Shown here piece by piece: positions 25,263 through 36,100 of a DNA stretch of 64,000 nucleotides (the first letter of the stretch is position 1; each line of letters opens with the position of its first letter). The DNA lies in contig WYAX01000013.1 in the NCBI GenBank assembly GCA_011525625.1, positions 22,564 through 86,563 of the forward strand, written 5' to 3'. The stretch is from Nitrospira defluvii (GTDB lineage Bacteria; Nitrospirota; Nitrospiria; Nitrospirales; Nitrospiraceae). The position numbers and the translations under genes are program-made. The notes beneath the pieces were generated by a model that worked only from the letters and a program-made list of their open reading frames with translations, had not been told where the DNA came from and made no database searches.

Positions 25263-25883
25263 ATGGGTAGTCCCATCATTGAAGATGTAACCGGTGTCTT
25301 GGTCGCTGGTGGGAAAAGTCGAAGAATGGGGCGAGATAAACGTTTCCTCAAGGTCGGTGGCGTGAGTGTATTTGATCGCTCCCTTTCGCTTTTTCAGACG
25401 ATTTTTGCTGAGAATCTCGTGGCACTTGCGGAGCCGGTTGATGGACTTGAGGTGCAGGGCTGTCCCGTTGTGTATGACGTGGTGAAAAATGCTGGGAGTC
25501 TCGGAGGACTTTTAACGGGGCTCATCGCTTCTACACGGGGAAGAGTGTTTGCTATAGGTTGTGATATGCCCTTCCTGGACCAGGATGTAATACGCTTCAT
25601 GTGCTCCTGTGATTCCACCGCCGATGTTGTTGTTGCGCGCCTTGAGGGCAGGTTTCACCCCATGCATGCCGTGTACTCGAAGCGCTGTGTTCCGCTTCTA
25701 CAAGCCATGGCTGAGCGACGGGAACTCAAGATTCAGTCGCTATATGTCTGCAAGGAGTTGAGGATCAGGGTTTTGAGCGACGCGGATTTTCTGCATTTCC
25801 GATCGAATGTTCGGTCATTCCGGAACATTAATACCCCCGATGACTTGGCTTCCGCTGAGAACTCGAGTTCAAACGGCCGATGA
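25263..25883 (+). CDS. mobA: Molybdenum cofactor guanylyltransferase
   Basis: A 206-residue cytoplasmic enzyme that transfers GMP from GTP to molybdopterin to make the guanine dinucleotide cofactor of DMSO-reductase-family enzymes. The N-terminal GVLVAGGKSRRMGRDKRFL is the classic nucleotide-binding loop, followed by a GSLGGLLTGL segment and the metal-binding AIGCDMPFL; FRNINTPDDL near the end also matches the family. TAGGAGG lies before the ATG. NXR belongs to the DMSO-reductase family and needs this cofactor, so the gene fits the window. It overlaps the next gene by four bases, an unrelated glycosyltransferase. Confidence 0.9.
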   Translation: MGSPIIEDVTGVLVAGGKSRRMGRDKRFLKVGGVSVFDRSLSLFQTIFAENLVALAEPVDGLEVQGCPVVYDVVKNAGSLGGLLTGLIASTRGRVFAIGCDMPFLDQDVIRFMCSCDSTADVVVARLEGRFHPMHAVYSKRCVPLLQAMAERRELKIQSLYVCKELRIRVLSDADFLHFRSNVRSFRNINTPDDLASAENSSSNGR

Positions 25884-26920
25884 TGGAGCACGATCCGCTG
25901 GAGAGGAGCAGGCGGAAGGTCTTGGTGATTCATCCAGCAGCATTGGGTGATGTGCTGTTGGCCCGCCCTGCGCTCCAGGCGCTCCGTCGGCGATTCGTGA
26001 ATCATGAAGTCGCATTCCTTGGAGGGCGTGCGGTTGGCATGCTCTTGCACGACTGTGGAGAGGTGAATCGAGTCTTTCCTGTTGAATCGGCATACTTAGG
26101 GGAGTTATTTGCGGGAAGTGAGTACCTGAGCCAGCCAATCCGTGGTTGGCTAGAGCAGGCTGATGTGGCAGTCGGTTGGCTGGCCGATCGTGAGGGGATT
26201 GTCACACGCACGTTGCGCGGCATTGGCGTGCAGTCGATCCGGTTTCAACCTGTTTTGTCCGCTCTCTATCAACTTGAACATCAGGCCGATCGATATTGCG
26301 AGGCACTCGGGCTGGAAGGGGCCGAGCTACCGCTCAGTCAACGTCTCACTCTTCAATCAGGCATAAGGAAGCAGGGGAGGCAGATCTTGCAAACACTCAA
26401 GGTGCGGAGGGACACACCGCTGGTGGTGATCCACGCAGGGAGTGGCAGTGCCAGAAAGTGTATCGAGTCCTGGAGGCTTGCGCAGGTTATTAACTGGTTG
26501 ATTAGGTTTGGCGCCGCTCCGTTGCTCCTGGAAGGGCCAGCTGATCAGATGTCCGTTGCGGAGGTGCTGTCCCTACTTCCGAGTACTGTGCCAGTGGTAC
26601 GCGGTGAAAGTCTGTCTGTGGTTGCTGGTGTGGTGTCGCACGCGGCCCTCTATATTGGCCAGGATTCAGGAATCACGCATCTTGCTGCTGCATTGGGCAT
26701 TCCAACGGTTGCGTGTTTCGGTCCAACGGATCCTCGCCGCTGGGCGCCACGTGGTTCGCATATCACCGTTCTCACCGGGTTACGTTGCGCCTGCCTGTCC
26801 TGGCGTGACGTCGAAATTTGCGGGGAGCGCGCCTGCCTGCACATAAGTCCAGAGCGCATCATCGAGGCCAGTCGAGCCTATTTGGCTGAACGAGTCCGCC
26901 CCCATTCTGAGAACGCCTGA
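25880..26920 (+). CDS. Glycosyltransferase family 9, heptosyltransferase-like
   Basis: A 346-residue protein. The N-terminal VLVIHPAALGDVLLARPALQAL and the C-terminal YIGQDSGITHLAAALGIPTVACFGPTDPRRWAP are diagnostic of family 9 glycosyltransferases such as WaaC and WaaF, which add heptose from ADP-heptose to the lipopolysaccharide core. HAGSGSARKCIESW marks the start of the second Rossmann domain. The start ATG overlaps the mobA stop, implying coupling. The exact sugar cannot be told. Confidence 0.85.
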   Translation: MMEHDPLERSRRKVLVIHPAALGDVLLARPALQALRRRFVNHEVAFLGGRAVGMLLHDCGEVNRVFPVESAYLGELFAGSEYLSQPIRGWLEQADVAVGWLADREGIVTRTLRGIGVQSIRFQPVLSALYQLEHQADRYCEALGLEGAELPLSQRLTLQSGIRKQGRQILQTLKVRRDTPLVVIHAGSGSARKCIESWRLAQVINWLIRFGAAPLLLEGPADQMSVAEVLSLLPSTVPVVRGESLSVVAGVVSHAALYIGQDSGITHLAAALGIPTVACFGPTDPRRWAPRGSHITVLTGLRCACLSWRDVEICGERACLHISPERIIEASRAYLAERVRPHSENA

Positions 26921-26997
26921 TCTTGTCTCTGCAATCCTGGTGTGTTACAGTCCCGGTTTAATTTTCTCTGTTTCCACGCAGACTTAGAGGAGTCTTT

Positions 26998-28752
26998 GTG
27001 ACTCAAGGGATCATTCAGGATAAAGTGAGTGCAGCGTTGACCGGAGCGTTGCTCTCTGCCAGAGAAAAAGGCCTTCTCAATCTTGAGTCGTTGCCGCCTG
27101 TGCATTTGGAGGCCCCGAAGCGGCCAGAATGGGGAGATGTTTCCTGTACCGTTGCGATGTCTCTCTCTGCCTCGGAACGCAAAGCGCCCTTTGAAATCGC
27201 GCAGATCATACTCGATCATATTGAGCATCGAGATTCATTGTTCGCCAGGGCTGAAATTGTGCGGCCAGGATTTCTCAATCTGACCGTTCAACCGGGGCTG
27301 TGGAAGGAAGTGCTGCATCAGATTGAAGCGCAGGGTGAGCAGTATGGACACAGTCAGCTAGGGCGAGGGCGGCGGGTCTTGGTGGAATATGTCAGTGCCA
27401 ATCCGACCGGCCCCCTGCACGTGGGCCATGGGCGAGGTGCTGCCGTAGGGCAGGCGCTGGTCGGCCTGCTGAGGGCGACCGGTCATGATGTAGCGAGTGA
27501 ATACTACATCAATGACGCGGGACGACAGATGAAACTGCTCGGGGCGTCCGTCCTGGCACGCTACCGGGAATCGTGCGGGCAAACGGTTTCGTTTCCGGAT
27601 GATGGGTACCAAGGGGAATATATTCGCGCAGTTGCGGAACGGGTGAAGGCCGAACGGGGGGCAGCCCTGTTGTCGCTTCCCGTCGAGGACGCCGAACGGC
27701 AAAGCAGAGAGTTTGCCTATCGAGAGCTGTTGGCGCTGATTCGGCAGGACTTGGAACGATTTGGGATCAGTTTCGAGTCCTGGTTCAGCGAGGCCTCGCT
27801 GTTGTCGTCCGGTGCAGTTGAACAGGTGCTCGCTGAACTAAAGACCAAAGAACTCCTATTCGATCAAGACGGCGCGCAATGGTTTCGCTCTTCGGCGTTT
27901 GGCGACGAAAAAGATCGGGTGGTTCGGAAGCAGGAGGGTGAGTATACGTATTTGGCTTCTGACATTGCGTACCATCGCGACAAGCTACGCCGAGGGTTTG
28001 ATCTCCTCGTCGATGTATGGGGGGCGGATCACCATGGCTATATTCCACGCATGCAAGCGGTGGTGCAGGCCTATGGGCATCCGAAGGAACGGCTTCGTGT
28101 CGTCCTGGTGCAAATGGTCAATCTCTTGCGCGGCGGTCGAAAGGTGGAGATGTCCAAACGGGCCGGAGAATTCATCACTCTTCGGGAAGTTATGGATGAA
28201 GTTGGGGCAGACGCAGCCAAGTTTTTTTTCCTCATGCGCGATTCCAGCACCCACTTGGATTTTGATTTGGAGCTGGCCAAGCAGCAGTCACAGGAAAACC
28301 CGGTGTACTACGTCCAATATGCGCATGCAAGGATCGCCAGCCTCCTGCGTGTGGCCGCTTCGCGGGGCATTGAGTGTCCTCGTCCGAGTCGGGCCACGCT
28401 GGAGCTGTTGGAAGATCCGGACGAACTTGCGCTCATTCGAAAGTTATCCGCGTTTCCAGTGGTGATGGAGGCCAGCGCCGGGGAGCTGGAACCGCATCGT
28501 ATGGCCTACTATCTTCGTGAGCTGGCGGGCATGGTGCATCCCTTTTATAACAAACATCGGATTCTTCCTCCGGCTCCGGACAGTGAGCCATCTGCAGCGA
28601 TCTTGCCGGACTCGGCGCCCACTCCAAATCGGGGGACCGATACGATCCCGCCTGGTCTGACCGGGGCCCGGTTAGCGCTGATGTGGGCGGTGCAGCAGGT
28701 AGTCCGAAATGGGTTGAACGTGCTGGGTGTCTCAGCCCCGGAGCAGATGTAG
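26998..28752 (+). CDS. argS: Arginyl-tRNA synthetase
   Basis: A 584-residue class I aminoacyl-tRNA synthetase that attaches Arg to its tRNA. PTGPLHVGHGRG holds the HIGH motif (HVGH) and VEMSKRAGEFITL the KMSK equivalent (EMSK). The N-terminal additional domain and the C-terminal DALR anticodon domain (QYAHARIASLLRV to the end) are both present. The start is a GTG after AGAGGAG. The length and domain order are normal. The tgt gene starts 12 bases after its stop. Confidence 0.95.
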   Translation: MTQGIIQDKVSAALTGALLSAREKGLLNLESLPPVHLEAPKRPEWGDVSCTVAMSLSASERKAPFEIAQIILDHIEHRDSLFARAEIVRPGFLNLTVQPGLWKEVLHQIEAQGEQYGHSQLGRGRRVLVEYVSANPTGPLHVGHGRGAAVGQALVGLLRATGHDVASEYYINDAGRQMKLLGASVLARYRESCGQTVSFPDDGYQGEYIRAVAERVKAERGAALLSLPVEDAERQSREFAYRELLALIRQDLERFGISFESWFSEASLLSSGAVEQVLAELKTKELLFDQDGAQWFRSSAFGDEKDRVVRKQEGEYTYLASDIAYHRDKLRRGFDLLVDVWGADHHGYIPRMQAVVQAYGHPKERLRVVLVQMVNLLRGGRKVEMSKRAGEFITLREVMDEVGADAAKFFFLMRDSSTHLDFDLELAKQQSQENPVYYVQYAHARIASLLRVAASRGIECPRPSRATLELLEDPDELALIRKLSAFPVVMEASAGELEPHRMAYYLRELAGMVHPFYNKHRILPPAPDSEPSAAILPDSAPTPNRGTDTIPPGLTGARLALMWAVQQVVRNGLNVLGVSAPEQM

Positions 28753-28764
28753 GACTGCCATCAC

Positions 28765-29922
28765 ATGCTGTCGTTTCGAATTACTCATGAAGAGGCAAGC
28801 GGAAGGGCTCGGGTTGGTGTTCTGACCACGTCGCGTAGTGAGGTCGCGACGCCTGCCTTCATGCCGGTGGGGTCACTAGGGAACGTACGAAGTGTGGATG
28901 GTGAGGAGCTGCTCAAGATGGGCTACGGGCTCATCTTGAACAACGCCTATCATCTCTACCTGCGTCCAGGGCACAAAATCGTCGAGGAACTGGGTGGCGT
29001 GCACCGCTTTACGGCCTGGCCAGGATCGATCCTGACCGATAGCGGCGGGTTTCAAGTGTTTAGTTTGGCCAAGTTTTGCAAGGTGACGGATGAAGGCGTG
29101 ATCTTTCAATCTCACATCGACGGGTCTTCTCGGTTTATCAGCCCGGAAACGTCGATTGAGATTCAGGAAGCGTTGGGTGCCGACATCATCATGGCGTTCG
29201 ATCACGTCGTTGCCTTGCCGTCGTCGCTGGATCAAGTGCGTGACGCCTCCAACCGGACTTCGCTCTGGGCGCGTCGCTGTGTGGCTGCAAAACGCCGGAC
29301 CGATCAATCATTGTTCGGGATCGTTCAGGGCGGATTGGATCGATGTCTACGAGTGGAGTCGGCACGCGATTTAGTGTCGGTCGGGTTTGATGGGTATGCC
29401 GTCGGTGGCTTGTCGGTGGGGGAGGACAAGGCCGACATGTACGCCATGCTGGATGTGACGGTGCCGGAGCTGCCCACCCATAAACCACGGTATCTGATGG
29501 GCGTCGGCATGCCGGAGGATTTGGTGGAAGGGGTGGCGCGCGGGATTGATATGTTCGACTGTGTCGTCCCCTCGCGTCACGGTCGCACGGGCTGGCTCTT
29601 TACCTCCTTCGGGCGAGTCGTGATTAAGCAGGCCCGGTATGCCCGGGATGAGCAACCGATTGATCCGACCTGCGGCTGCCCTGTCTGCACGCGATACACA
29701 CGAGCCTACCTCCATCATTTATTTGGGATCAAAGAAATGTTAGGGGCTCGTCTCAACACGATTCATAATTTGTGGTTTTTTGCGAAGCTGATGGAGGAGA
29801 TCCGCAGCGCCGTGCGGGGTGGAACCTTTCAAGAATTTCGTCGAGAATTTCATCGGACTTATGTCGTGGACCGGCCTGGCGGTGAAAGTGGGTCGGATCT
29901 CCAGAATACGAACGTGTCTTAA
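28765..29922 (+). CDS. tgt: tRNA-guanine transglycosylase
   Basis: A 385-residue enzyme that swaps guanine 34 for preQ1 in tRNAs for Asp, Asn, His and Tyr on the queuosine pathway. Visible signatures are TDSGGFQVFSLA near residue 95, GGLSVGEDKADM, the nucleophile region RGIDMFDCVVPSRHGRTG, and the zinc site CGCPVC with a later Cys/His (YLHHLF). It follows argS closely and precedes the yajC-secD-secF set, a gene order common in bacteria. Confidence 0.95.
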   Translation: MLSFRITHEEASGRARVGVLTTSRSEVATPAFMPVGSLGNVRSVDGEELLKMGYGLILNNAYHLYLRPGHKIVEELGGVHRFTAWPGSILTDSGGFQVFSLAKFCKVTDEGVIFQSHIDGSSRFISPETSIEIQEALGADIIMAFDHVVALPSSLDQVRDASNRTSLWARRCVAAKRRTDQSLFGIVQGGLDRCLRVESARDLVSVGFDGYAVGGLSVGEDKADMYAMLDVTVPELPTHKPRYLMGVGMPEDLVEGVARGIDMFDCVVPSRHGRTGWLFTSFGRVVIKQARYARDEQPIDPTCGCPVCTRYTRAYLHHLFGIKEMLGARLNTIHNLWFFAKLMEEIRSAVRGGTFQEFRREFHRTYVVDRPGGESGSDLQNTNVS

Positions 29923-29945
29923 CGGCAGAGCAGGCGAGGCAGGGT

Positions 29946-30266
29946 ATGTGGGATTCTGTAGCGTGGGCGCAGGGGACATCGGGTAGTGCAGGCGCGGGCG
30001 GCGGCCTCTTGTCGCTGGTTCCCTTCGTCCTCATTTTTGTCATTTTTTACTTTATGCTGATTCTGCCGCAGCAAAAACGTCGAAAGCAGGCGGACGCGAT
30101 GCTCGCCGCTCTGAAGAAGGGTGACAAGGTGGTCACGGCCTCGGGCATCTGGGGGACCATCACTAACATGGGGAAAGAGACCGTGACGCTGCAAATCGCG
30201 GACACGACCAAAATCAAAATTCAAAAGGAACATATTGCTCGGTTGCGTGGTGACGAAGAGGATTGA
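29946..30266 (+). CDS. yajC: Preprotein translocase subunit YajC
   Basis: A 106-residue protein with one helix (LVPFVLIFVIFYFMLIL) followed by PQQKRRKQADAMLAALKKGDKVVTASGIWGTI, the YajC signature. It joins SecD and SecF in the holotranslocon. It is unusual only in its Gly- and Ala-rich N-terminal stretch. The secD gene follows at once. Confidence 0.93.
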   Translation: MWDSVAWAQGTSGSAGAGGGLLSLVPFVLIFVIFYFMLILPQQKRRKQADAMLAALKKGDKVVTASGIWGTITNMGKETVTLQIADTTKIKIQKEHIARLRGDEED

Positions 30267-30301
30267 CACCTGCGAATGAGACGGGAAGGATTGGCGGACG
30301 T

Positions 30302-31951
30302 ATGAAAAAAGTCGGTGGACGGTTGTTGGCTTTAGTGACGCTGGTGGTCGTGTCGATCATCTTTTTCTTGCCCTCCTACCAACCGCTGTACAAGGAATTG
30401 CCGCGGTGGATTCGTGAAGTGCTGCCGGACAAGGGCATTACCCTGGGCTTGGACCTGCAAGGCGGGATTCACCTCGTGCTTGAAGTGGAAGAGGATCGGG
30501 CGGTCGAAATTGCCGTGGAACGGACGGCTGCGGGGCTTCAGGATCTGCTCGTGGAGAAGAAAATTCCTGCGGAATCGGTGAAACGGACCGGTTCGTCGCA
30601 GATCACGATCGGGTTTCAAAATGCCGAATTGAAGGCCCAAGTACAGAAACTGTTGGACGACTTTCCGACGTATGTAGAAGCTGAGTCGGCCGGTTCGGCC
30701 GGTACGGTGGTGTGGGGTTTGCGGGAGGCGGAGATCAAACGGATCAAGGATTCCGCGATCAATCAGGCATTGGAAACGATTCGCAATCGTATCGACCAAT
30801 TCGGTGTGGCGGAACCTTTGATTCAACGGCAGGGGCTGAAACAGGTCGTCGTGCAGCTACCTGGAATCAAGGATGCCAAGTTGGCGAAGGATCTGATCAA
30901 ACAAACCGCGCTGCTCGAATTCAAACTATTGGATGACGAAAATCAGCTCAAGTTGGACCTGCCGGGCCGCGTACAGAAAGGGAAGGAGCGAGAAGAAGCG
31001 TTTCTGAAGCAGATTGAGGGTAAGGTTCCGGAAGGCGATCAGATTCTCTTTGAGCGCATCGTCGAAAAGGAGAGCGGACAAGAATGGCTGGCTCCCTATC
31101 TGGTGAAGAAACGGGTCATGCTGGCCGGCGATGTGTTGAGCGATGCGCGGGTTTCCATCGGACAGTTCAATGAGCCCTATGTGTCTGTGACCTTTGATGC
31201 GAAAGGCGCTCGGGAGTTCGATCGGATCACGGGCGAGAACGTCAAGAAGCGCATGGCGATCGTGCTCGACAATACCATCTACTCGGCGCCGGTCATTCAG
31301 GAGCGTATCAGCGGCGGTCGAGCCCAGATTACCGGAACCTTTTCGATGGAGGAGGCGAACAATCTGTCGATCGTGCTTCGGGCCGGTGCGTTGCCTGCGC
31401 CGCTGAAGATCATTCAGGATCTCACCGTTGGCCCTTCGCTGGGGCAGGACTCAATCGAAAAAGGCATCAAGGCGACGCTTTTTGCGGGCCTCCTTGTGAT
31501 CGTCTTCATGGCCCTCTATTACCGGTTGTCTGGGGTGATCGCGAATTTTGCGTTGATGCTGAATCTCATCTGCCTGATCGGATCCTTGGCGGCGTTGAAT
31601 GCGACGCTGACCTTGCCTGGTATTGCCGGTATCATTCTGACGATCGGCATGGGGGTCGACTCCAACGTCTTGATCTTTGAGCGTATCCGTGAAGAGCTTC
31701 GACAGGGCAAAGCGGTACGTGTGGCGATTGATGCGGGGTATGACAAGGCCTTATTGACGATCGTCGATTCGCACGTGACGACGTTGATCACCGGCTTTGC
31801 GCTGTTTCTCTTTGGTACCGGGCCGATTAAGGGATTCGCTGTGACCTTGTGCCTCGGCATCGCCATCAATCTGTTTACGGCGTTGGTCGGCACGAAGGTG
31901 ATTTTCGATCTCTTCAATCAGCGCAAGAAAATTGAGCAACTCAGTATCTAA
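30302..31951 (+). CDS. secD: Protein translocase subunit SecD
   Basis: A 549-residue membrane protein that, with SecF, uses the proton gradient to pull proteins through SecYEG. The ATG at 30302 is chosen (GGGAAGGA upstream) over a TTG at 30263. After the first helix come the family stretch ITLGLDLQGGIHLVLEV, a large periplasmic domain, and a C-terminal block of five helices with GMGVDSNVLIFERIREEL. Order and length are normal. Confidence 0.95.
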   Translation: MKKVGGRLLALVTLVVVSIIFFLPSYQPLYKELPRWIREVLPDKGITLGLDLQGGIHLVLEVEEDRAVEIAVERTAAGLQDLLVEKKIPAESVKRTGSSQITIGFQNAELKAQVQKLLDDFPTYVEAESAGSAGTVVWGLREAEIKRIKDSAINQALETIRNRIDQFGVAEPLIQRQGLKQVVVQLPGIKDAKLAKDLIKQTALLEFKLLDDENQLKLDLPGRVQKGKEREEAFLKQIEGKVPEGDQILFERIVEKESGQEWLAPYLVKKRVMLAGDVLSDARVSIGQFNEPYVSVTFDAKGAREFDRITGENVKKRMAIVLDNTIYSAPVIQERISGGRAQITGTFSMEEANNLSIVLRAGALPAPLKIIQDLTVGPSLGQDSIEKGIKATLFAGLLVIVFMALYYRLSGVIANFALMLNLICLIGSLAALNATLTLPGIAGIILTIGMGVDSNVLIFERIREELRQGKAVRVAIDAGYDKALLTIVDSHVTTLITGFALFLFGTGPIKGFAVTLCLGIAINLFTALVGTKVIFDLFNQRKKIEQLSI

Positions 31952-32139
31952 TCGGACCGAGGTGTTCCGATTCCGGAAGGTGGTCGGGACACTGTTCTGG
32001 CGAATAGGCATAGCAATCGCAGTCACAGAATGTTCGATGTGTCCGTCCCGCGAGGCATTTCGCATGAATGCCGCGAGGCGCTGGGAGGGCAGGGGCACGC
32101 TGGATGACAGGGTGAGCATTCTGCTAGGAGGGAGTTGGC

Positions 32140-33057
32140 ATGTTCGAGGTCTTGGGAAAAACGAATATCGATTTTATGGGGAAGCGAACCATCTCGTTTG
32201 CCATCTCCGGCATCCTCGCCTTTCTGGGAATCATCGCGGTGCTTCAAATCGGGCGTGGGGCGGCGAATCTGGGAATCGATTTTGCGGGTGGGACGGCGGT
32301 CCAGCTCAAGTTTGATCAATCGATCAGGATCGATGAAGCGCGACGCGCGCTGGAACACAACGGGTTGGGCTCTGCCGAATTGCAAGAATTTACGCAGGAC
32401 AACAAGTTGCTCATTCGGGTGAAAGCGTCGACGACCATCGAGGAGAAGGTTGCGGAGCGGGTCATGGCCGTGTTCAGCAAAGAGTTTCCCGGAAACAAGT
32501 TCGTCGTGGATTCCAGCATGGAGATCGGTCCGACGATCGGGAGAAAGCTGCAAGAAGATGCCATGATTGCGGTGTTGATCTCCTTCGTCGGAATCGTGTT
32601 GTACATCGCGGTCAGGTTCGAGCTGCGATTCGGGGTGGCGGCCGCCTTGGCGACGTTTCACGATGTGCTGGCGGTGCTGGGCGTGTTCTACGTGTTGGAT
32701 AAAGAGATTACGTTGTTGGTTGTCACGGCGTTGCTGACGTTGGCGGGGTACTCGTTGACGGATACCGTCGTTGTGTTCGACCGGATCCGCGAGAATCTTC
32801 GCGCCCGTCGCCGCGAGGACGAGGAAACGATCATCAATGCGGCTATTAATCAGGTGCTGAGTCGAACCATCGTGACCAGTCTCACCGTCGTGATCGTGCT
32901 CATTCCGCTGGTCTTGGCGGGGGCTGAAGTGTTGCATGATTTTTCGTTGGCCCTGCTCGGAGGCGTCATATTCGGCACCTATTCCTCCGTCTTCGTAGCA
33001 AGCCCGTTGCTGCTGCTCTGGCCCGGTAGCGCCGGGAGCCTCCTGAAGCGTCGCTAG
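32140..33057 (+). CDS. secF: Protein translocase subunit SecF
   Basis: A 305-residue membrane protein, partner of SecD. It shows NLGIDFAGGTAVQLKF after the first helix, then the translocase helices with GYSLTDTVVVFDRIRENLR. GGAGGG lies before the ATG. The 188 bases between secD and secF hold no convincing gene. Some SecF proteins are longer at the C-terminus; this one ends right after the last helix. Confidence 0.95.
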   Translation: MFEVLGKTNIDFMGKRTISFAISGILAFLGIIAVLQIGRGAANLGIDFAGGTAVQLKFDQSIRIDEARRALEHNGLGSAELQEFTQDNKLLIRVKASTTIEEKVAERVMAVFSKEFPGNKFVVDSSMEIGPTIGRKLQEDAMIAVLISFVGIVLYIAVRFELRFGVAAALATFHDVLAVLGVFYVLDKEITLLVVTALLTLAGYSLTDTVVVFDRIRENLRARRREDEETIINAAINQVLSRTIVTSLTVVIVLIPLVLAGAEVLHDFSLALLGGVIFGTYSSVFVASPLLLLWPGSAGSLLKRR

Positions 33058-33059
33058 GT

Positions 33060-33079
33060 CCCGGCTCTTTTGAGCCGGG
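33060..33079 (+). terminator. Hairpin after secF, possible weak terminator
   Basis: Stem CCCGGCTC (33060-33067) with GAGCCGGG (33072-33079), loop TTTT, 2 bases after the secF stop. No T-run follows, so read-through into the kinase gene is possible. Confidence 0.5.
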
Positions 33080-33100
33080 CCTGGGGGTCCGCCTCCTGTT

Positions 33101-36100
33101 GTGCGAGGGCCGTTAGCCGGAGTCGCCGCACGCATGCTCCTCTGGAGCCGGTCACACAGTCTCCAGCGAAAGATCATCACAGCCATCGTGATGGTCGGTC
33201 TTCTGCCGTTAGGTCTGTCTCTCGTCCTGACCTACATCGAGGAACGCCGGGCATTACGCGAAACCATCGGCGCCAACTTCAAGGAAGTGGCGGTCGAGGC
33301 CGCCCGGCGGATCGAGATGCAGGTCACGCGCGGCATTAATGAAGCGCAACAACTCGCCGCCACGCCGTTCCTCCGTACCTCTGTGAGCGAATCCAACCGC
33401 ACCTATGCCGACAAGGACGAAAAAACCGTCCAGTCCATGATCAAGGCATGGCAGCAGCGCTGGCGTCAGCGGGATAAGCAAAGCGAGTTCCCGCTGTTCA
33501 TCAACCGCATTGTGACCAACTATCTGATTCGGTGGCATGACATCCGCAAGTCCGATTACGTCGGCATTTTTGTTACGGACAATCGCGGTGCGCTGGTTGT
33601 CAGTTCCATACCACAAGTCGAGTACTACCACGGGAAGGCGGCGTGGTGGCAGGCTGTCATGAAGCGGAATACGGGGGAGGTGTTCGTCAGCGACATCTTT
33701 TTCGATCCTGCCTTCGGAACCCATGTGGTCAACGTGTCCGCTCCGATCATCGACGATGAGCAGCATACGACGATCGGCGCCGTCACGATTCTCTTGCGTC
33801 GGGAGACATTGTTCCATTCCGTCTCCGAGGCCACGGTGGGGAAGACGGGGCATGCCATGCTGTTGAGCTCGGACGGGGTTCCGCTTGTGTGTCCGATCCT
33901 CTCGCCCGAAGAGCATGTGGTGAAACCGGAATTGGTGAGAGCGATCAGCGGACATGCGGCCGGATGGACGACGGTGGCGAATGATTCGCATGGCGGGGAG
34001 AATTCCATCGTCGGATTCGCACCGGTTCGCCTCGGAGGGGAGTTGACGCCGGAGAGCTTGGGTGGCAACGGCTGGGTGGCATTCGTCCGCCAGGACCCGG
34101 CCGAGTCCTATGCCCCGCTCGAACGGCTCGTGGTGCAGGTGACGGTGTATGGGCTCGGCGTCTTCGCGGTGCTGCTGCTCACAGGCCTGACCGTTGCGCG
34201 AAGAATCGCCCGTCCGATCAGCTTGTTGCATGAGGGGGTCCAACGAATCGGGAGCGGGCGCCTAGATCAGCAGCTGGACCTGAAGACCGGCGATGAAATC
34301 GAGCAACTTGCTGAGGCATTCAACAAAATGGCGGTGAATTTGCGCGTCTCGTTCGAACAGATCGAACAGCGAATGGAGGATGTGCGGCGCCTCGAAGCAC
34401 GGTATCGAGATCTGATCGAGCATTCACCCGAGATGATCTACCAGTTGAACAAGGCCGGCCGGTTCGTGCATGTCAATCAAACCGGGCTGGACAAACTCGG
34501 GTATACCCTGGAGGAAATGCTCCAGATGCGTCTGTGGGACCTGGTTCCCAAGGGGCGAGAAACTGAGGTGTTGGCCTATCTCGAGCGATTGGTATCACAG
34601 GGGCGTAGTACGATTGAGACCGTGTTTGTGGCGGCTGACGGCCGTCCGATCGATGTCGAGATTCATGCGACCGCGTTGTTCGAGAGCGGAGGAGGACTCG
34701 TCCATTCCCGGGCATTTGTACGCGACGTGACGGAAAGGCGCCTGTTGGAGGAGCAGGTGCACCGGTACACGACGCGGCTCGAACAGGCGGTCAATGAACG
34801 GACTCAGCAGTTGGTGGCGTCACAGGAGCGGTATAAGGCGCTGTTCGATTTAGTGGCAGACTCCGTCTTTATGGTGGGAGAGGACGGCGTCATCGTGGCC
34901 GTGAATAAACGGGAGGAGCAGGCGCTGGGATACTCCGAGCAGCAGATAGTGGGGCGCAGCATTCTGGATGTGGTGCTCCCCACTCATCATGACGACATGC
35001 GGGCCCTGCTTGCGAAGATTCATGCCGGCGAACGCCAGGTGCCGACGCAGGAAGTCACTGTGCGCGATGCTGCCGGTAAGGAGGCCCCGGTCGAAATGGA
35101 CCTGATTCTGGTGCGTGGCAGCGACCATACTTGGGTGATGGTCCAGCTGCGTGACATCACCGACCGGAAGCGTCTCGAACGGCAAATGCACACCTACCAG
35201 CAGGAGTTGGAGGCCAAGGTCAGTGAGCGTACGAGGGAGATTGAAGAAACCAAGCAGTACCTAGAAAATCTTCTAGAGAATGCGAACGATGTCATCTATA
35301 CGCTTGATAGCGAGCAGTGTTTCACCTATGTGAACAGCAAAATCTTGTCATGGGGATATGCAAAAGAGGATCTTCTCGGGCGGCCCTATCTGGCGTTGCT
35401 CTCGAAGCGTCATCGCGGGCGTCGACTGAAGTCGACACTGGATATCGGTGTCAAGCAGGTCTACGAAGTTGAGGTGTTGACCAAATCGGGTGAGCCTCGC
35501 TCGGTGATGGTCAGTGTGTCGCCTCTCCACGGCGTGGACGGGGAGATTTTGGGCGTGTTGGGGATTGCCCGAGACATGACAGAGACGAAGAAGCTGGAGC
35601 AGCAGATCAGGAACTCCGAGAAGCTGGCTTCGGTCGGAAAGCTGGCAGCGGGGGTGGCGCATGAGATTAACAACCCTTTGGGTGGTATCCTGAATTGCCT
35701 CTACAACATGCGCAAGGGAACGCTCTCTCCGGCCCGCCAGGAAGAGTACCTGGCGTCGATGGAGGATGGGTTGCGTCGTGTTCAGCGGATTGTTCGCCAG
35801 CTCCTCGATTTCTCCCAGCAGCACAGTCCTGAGCTGGCGTTGGCCGACATCAATCAGGTTGTCAATCGCGTGTTGTTGCTGACGGATCATCTGCTCGTGC
35901 CCCATCGTGTGCATCTTGAAACGGATTTAGCCCCCGATCTGCCGGAGATCATGATTGACCGGCATATGATGGAGCAGGTGCTGATGAATCTCGTGCTGAA
36001 CGCGATTCAGGCCATGCGTAGCGGCGGCGTACTGACGATCAGCACGATTGTGGAGGAAGCCCATTGTCTGGTTCGCGTTCGGGATTCCGGGTGTGGCATT

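Noticed and set aside
32023..33186. 387-codon minus-strand frame over secF
   Set aside because: Antisense to a certain gene; rich in Arg, Gln, His and Asp without motifs.
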